Positions 63,780-64,000 of a stretch of 64,000 bases of DNA are shown one piece after another. The position numbers were made by a program, and so were the translations under genes. The number at the start of each line of letters is the position of its first letter. Position 1 is the first letter of the stretch. The stretch is from Nitrososphaerota archaeon (GTDB lineage: Archaea > Thermoproteota > Nitrososphaeria > Nitrososphaerales > CADDZS01). The notes under the pieces are model-generated. The model had not been told where the DNA came from. It was given only the letters and a program-made list of their open reading frames with translations, and did not search any database. The stretch spans positions 1 through 64,000 of the forward strand of contig JAJPHP010000054.1 in assembly GCA_021325255.1 (NCBI GenBank), written 5' to 3'.

Positions 63780-64000
63780 GGCTGATGTAAGAGCGTATAC
63801 GGATACGTGTACCCTCTTTTCCCTCGCTTTCTCATCGTCGTCACATAAATGTCGCTTTTTCTATATTCGTGAGTGAACATATGGAATTTTTTTGTGGAAT
63901 CGATGTAGGTTAACTAGAAAAACGGTGTACTCTCTCACCAACACCATTCGAGATTTCTCAAGGTAGAAAAAATGCTCACAGAGGATCGCGTCGAAAGTAA

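Noticed and set aside
1..64000. tRNA or rRNA genes
   Set aside because: I looked for conserved T-loop and anticodon-stem patterns by eye in the intergenic regions and found none convincing. A covariance search would be needed to exclude them.

Overview
The window looks like a chromosomal segment of a heterotrophic archaeon, most likely a soil or sediment member of the Thaumarchaeota/Nitrososphaerota that does not oxidise ammonia. The lineage is an inference. The archaeal assignment rests on TATA-like boxes about 25 nt upstream of near-leaderless genes, Lrp-type regulators with two HTH domains, small C2H2 zinc-finger proteins, HTH_45-type and PadR-type winged-helix regulators, and membrane-anchored solute-binding proteins with Ser/Thr-rich linkers. 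No rRNA, tRNA, CRISPR array or amo genes were seen.

Layout. 0-4.9 kb: a sensor-like protein, a tandem-HTH Lrp regulator, and a decayed two-gene operon (AhpD-like protein plus alpha/beta hydrolase). 4.9-16 kb: catabolism and transport, with an M29-like metallohydrolase, two ornithine-cyclodeaminase paralogues, a zinc alcohol dehydrogenase, a binding protein and a fused permease, a solitary ParB, and a thiolase-like/DUF35 pair. 16.2-17.1 kb: an insertion sequence with perfect 15-bp ends and a nonsense codon in its transposase. 17.5-24.6 kb: zinc finger, ABC ATPase, class II ribonucleotide reductase, macrodomain, a DinB pseudogene, DUF1801 and VOC proteins. 24.7-40 kb: a block for peptide, amide and organic-nitrogen breakdown (two amidohydrolases, peptide-binding protein, CocE/NonD hydrolase, APC permease, two M24 proteins, isochorismatase, LLM flavin enzyme). 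40-49 kb: small membrane and START-like proteins and several regulators, including a PadR-methyltransferase fusion and a wHTH fused to a periplasmic-binding-protein-like domain facing an APC permease across a perfect operator-like palindrome. 49-53 kb: a gene graveyard holding a threonine synthase that has lost its PLP lysine, broken pdxS and pdxT, and a broken IS5-type transposase. 53-60.6 kb: small zinc-finger proteins, an M20 amidohydrolase, an uncharacterised protein translationally coupled to a Cas4-like nuclease fused to a polynucleotide-phosphatase-like HAD domain, and a CDF metal transporter. 61-64 kb: a secreted lysozyme-like protein with two LysM domains divergent from a processive family 2 glycosyltransferase.

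The genes together suggest an organism living on peptides, amino acids and amides, with strong local regulation and active gene decay. The most novel candidate is the coupled pair at 57215-59466: an apparent DNA-end-processing enzyme (5' exonuclease plus 3' phosphatase in one chain) with an unknown partner and small zinc-finger proteins upstream. The second is the glycan synthase / LysM-lysozyme pair in a cell type not expected to have murein. Single-base frameshifts occur in several otherwise well conserved genes, so some may be assembly errors. The in-frame nonsense codons and the lost active-site residues are harder to explain that way.
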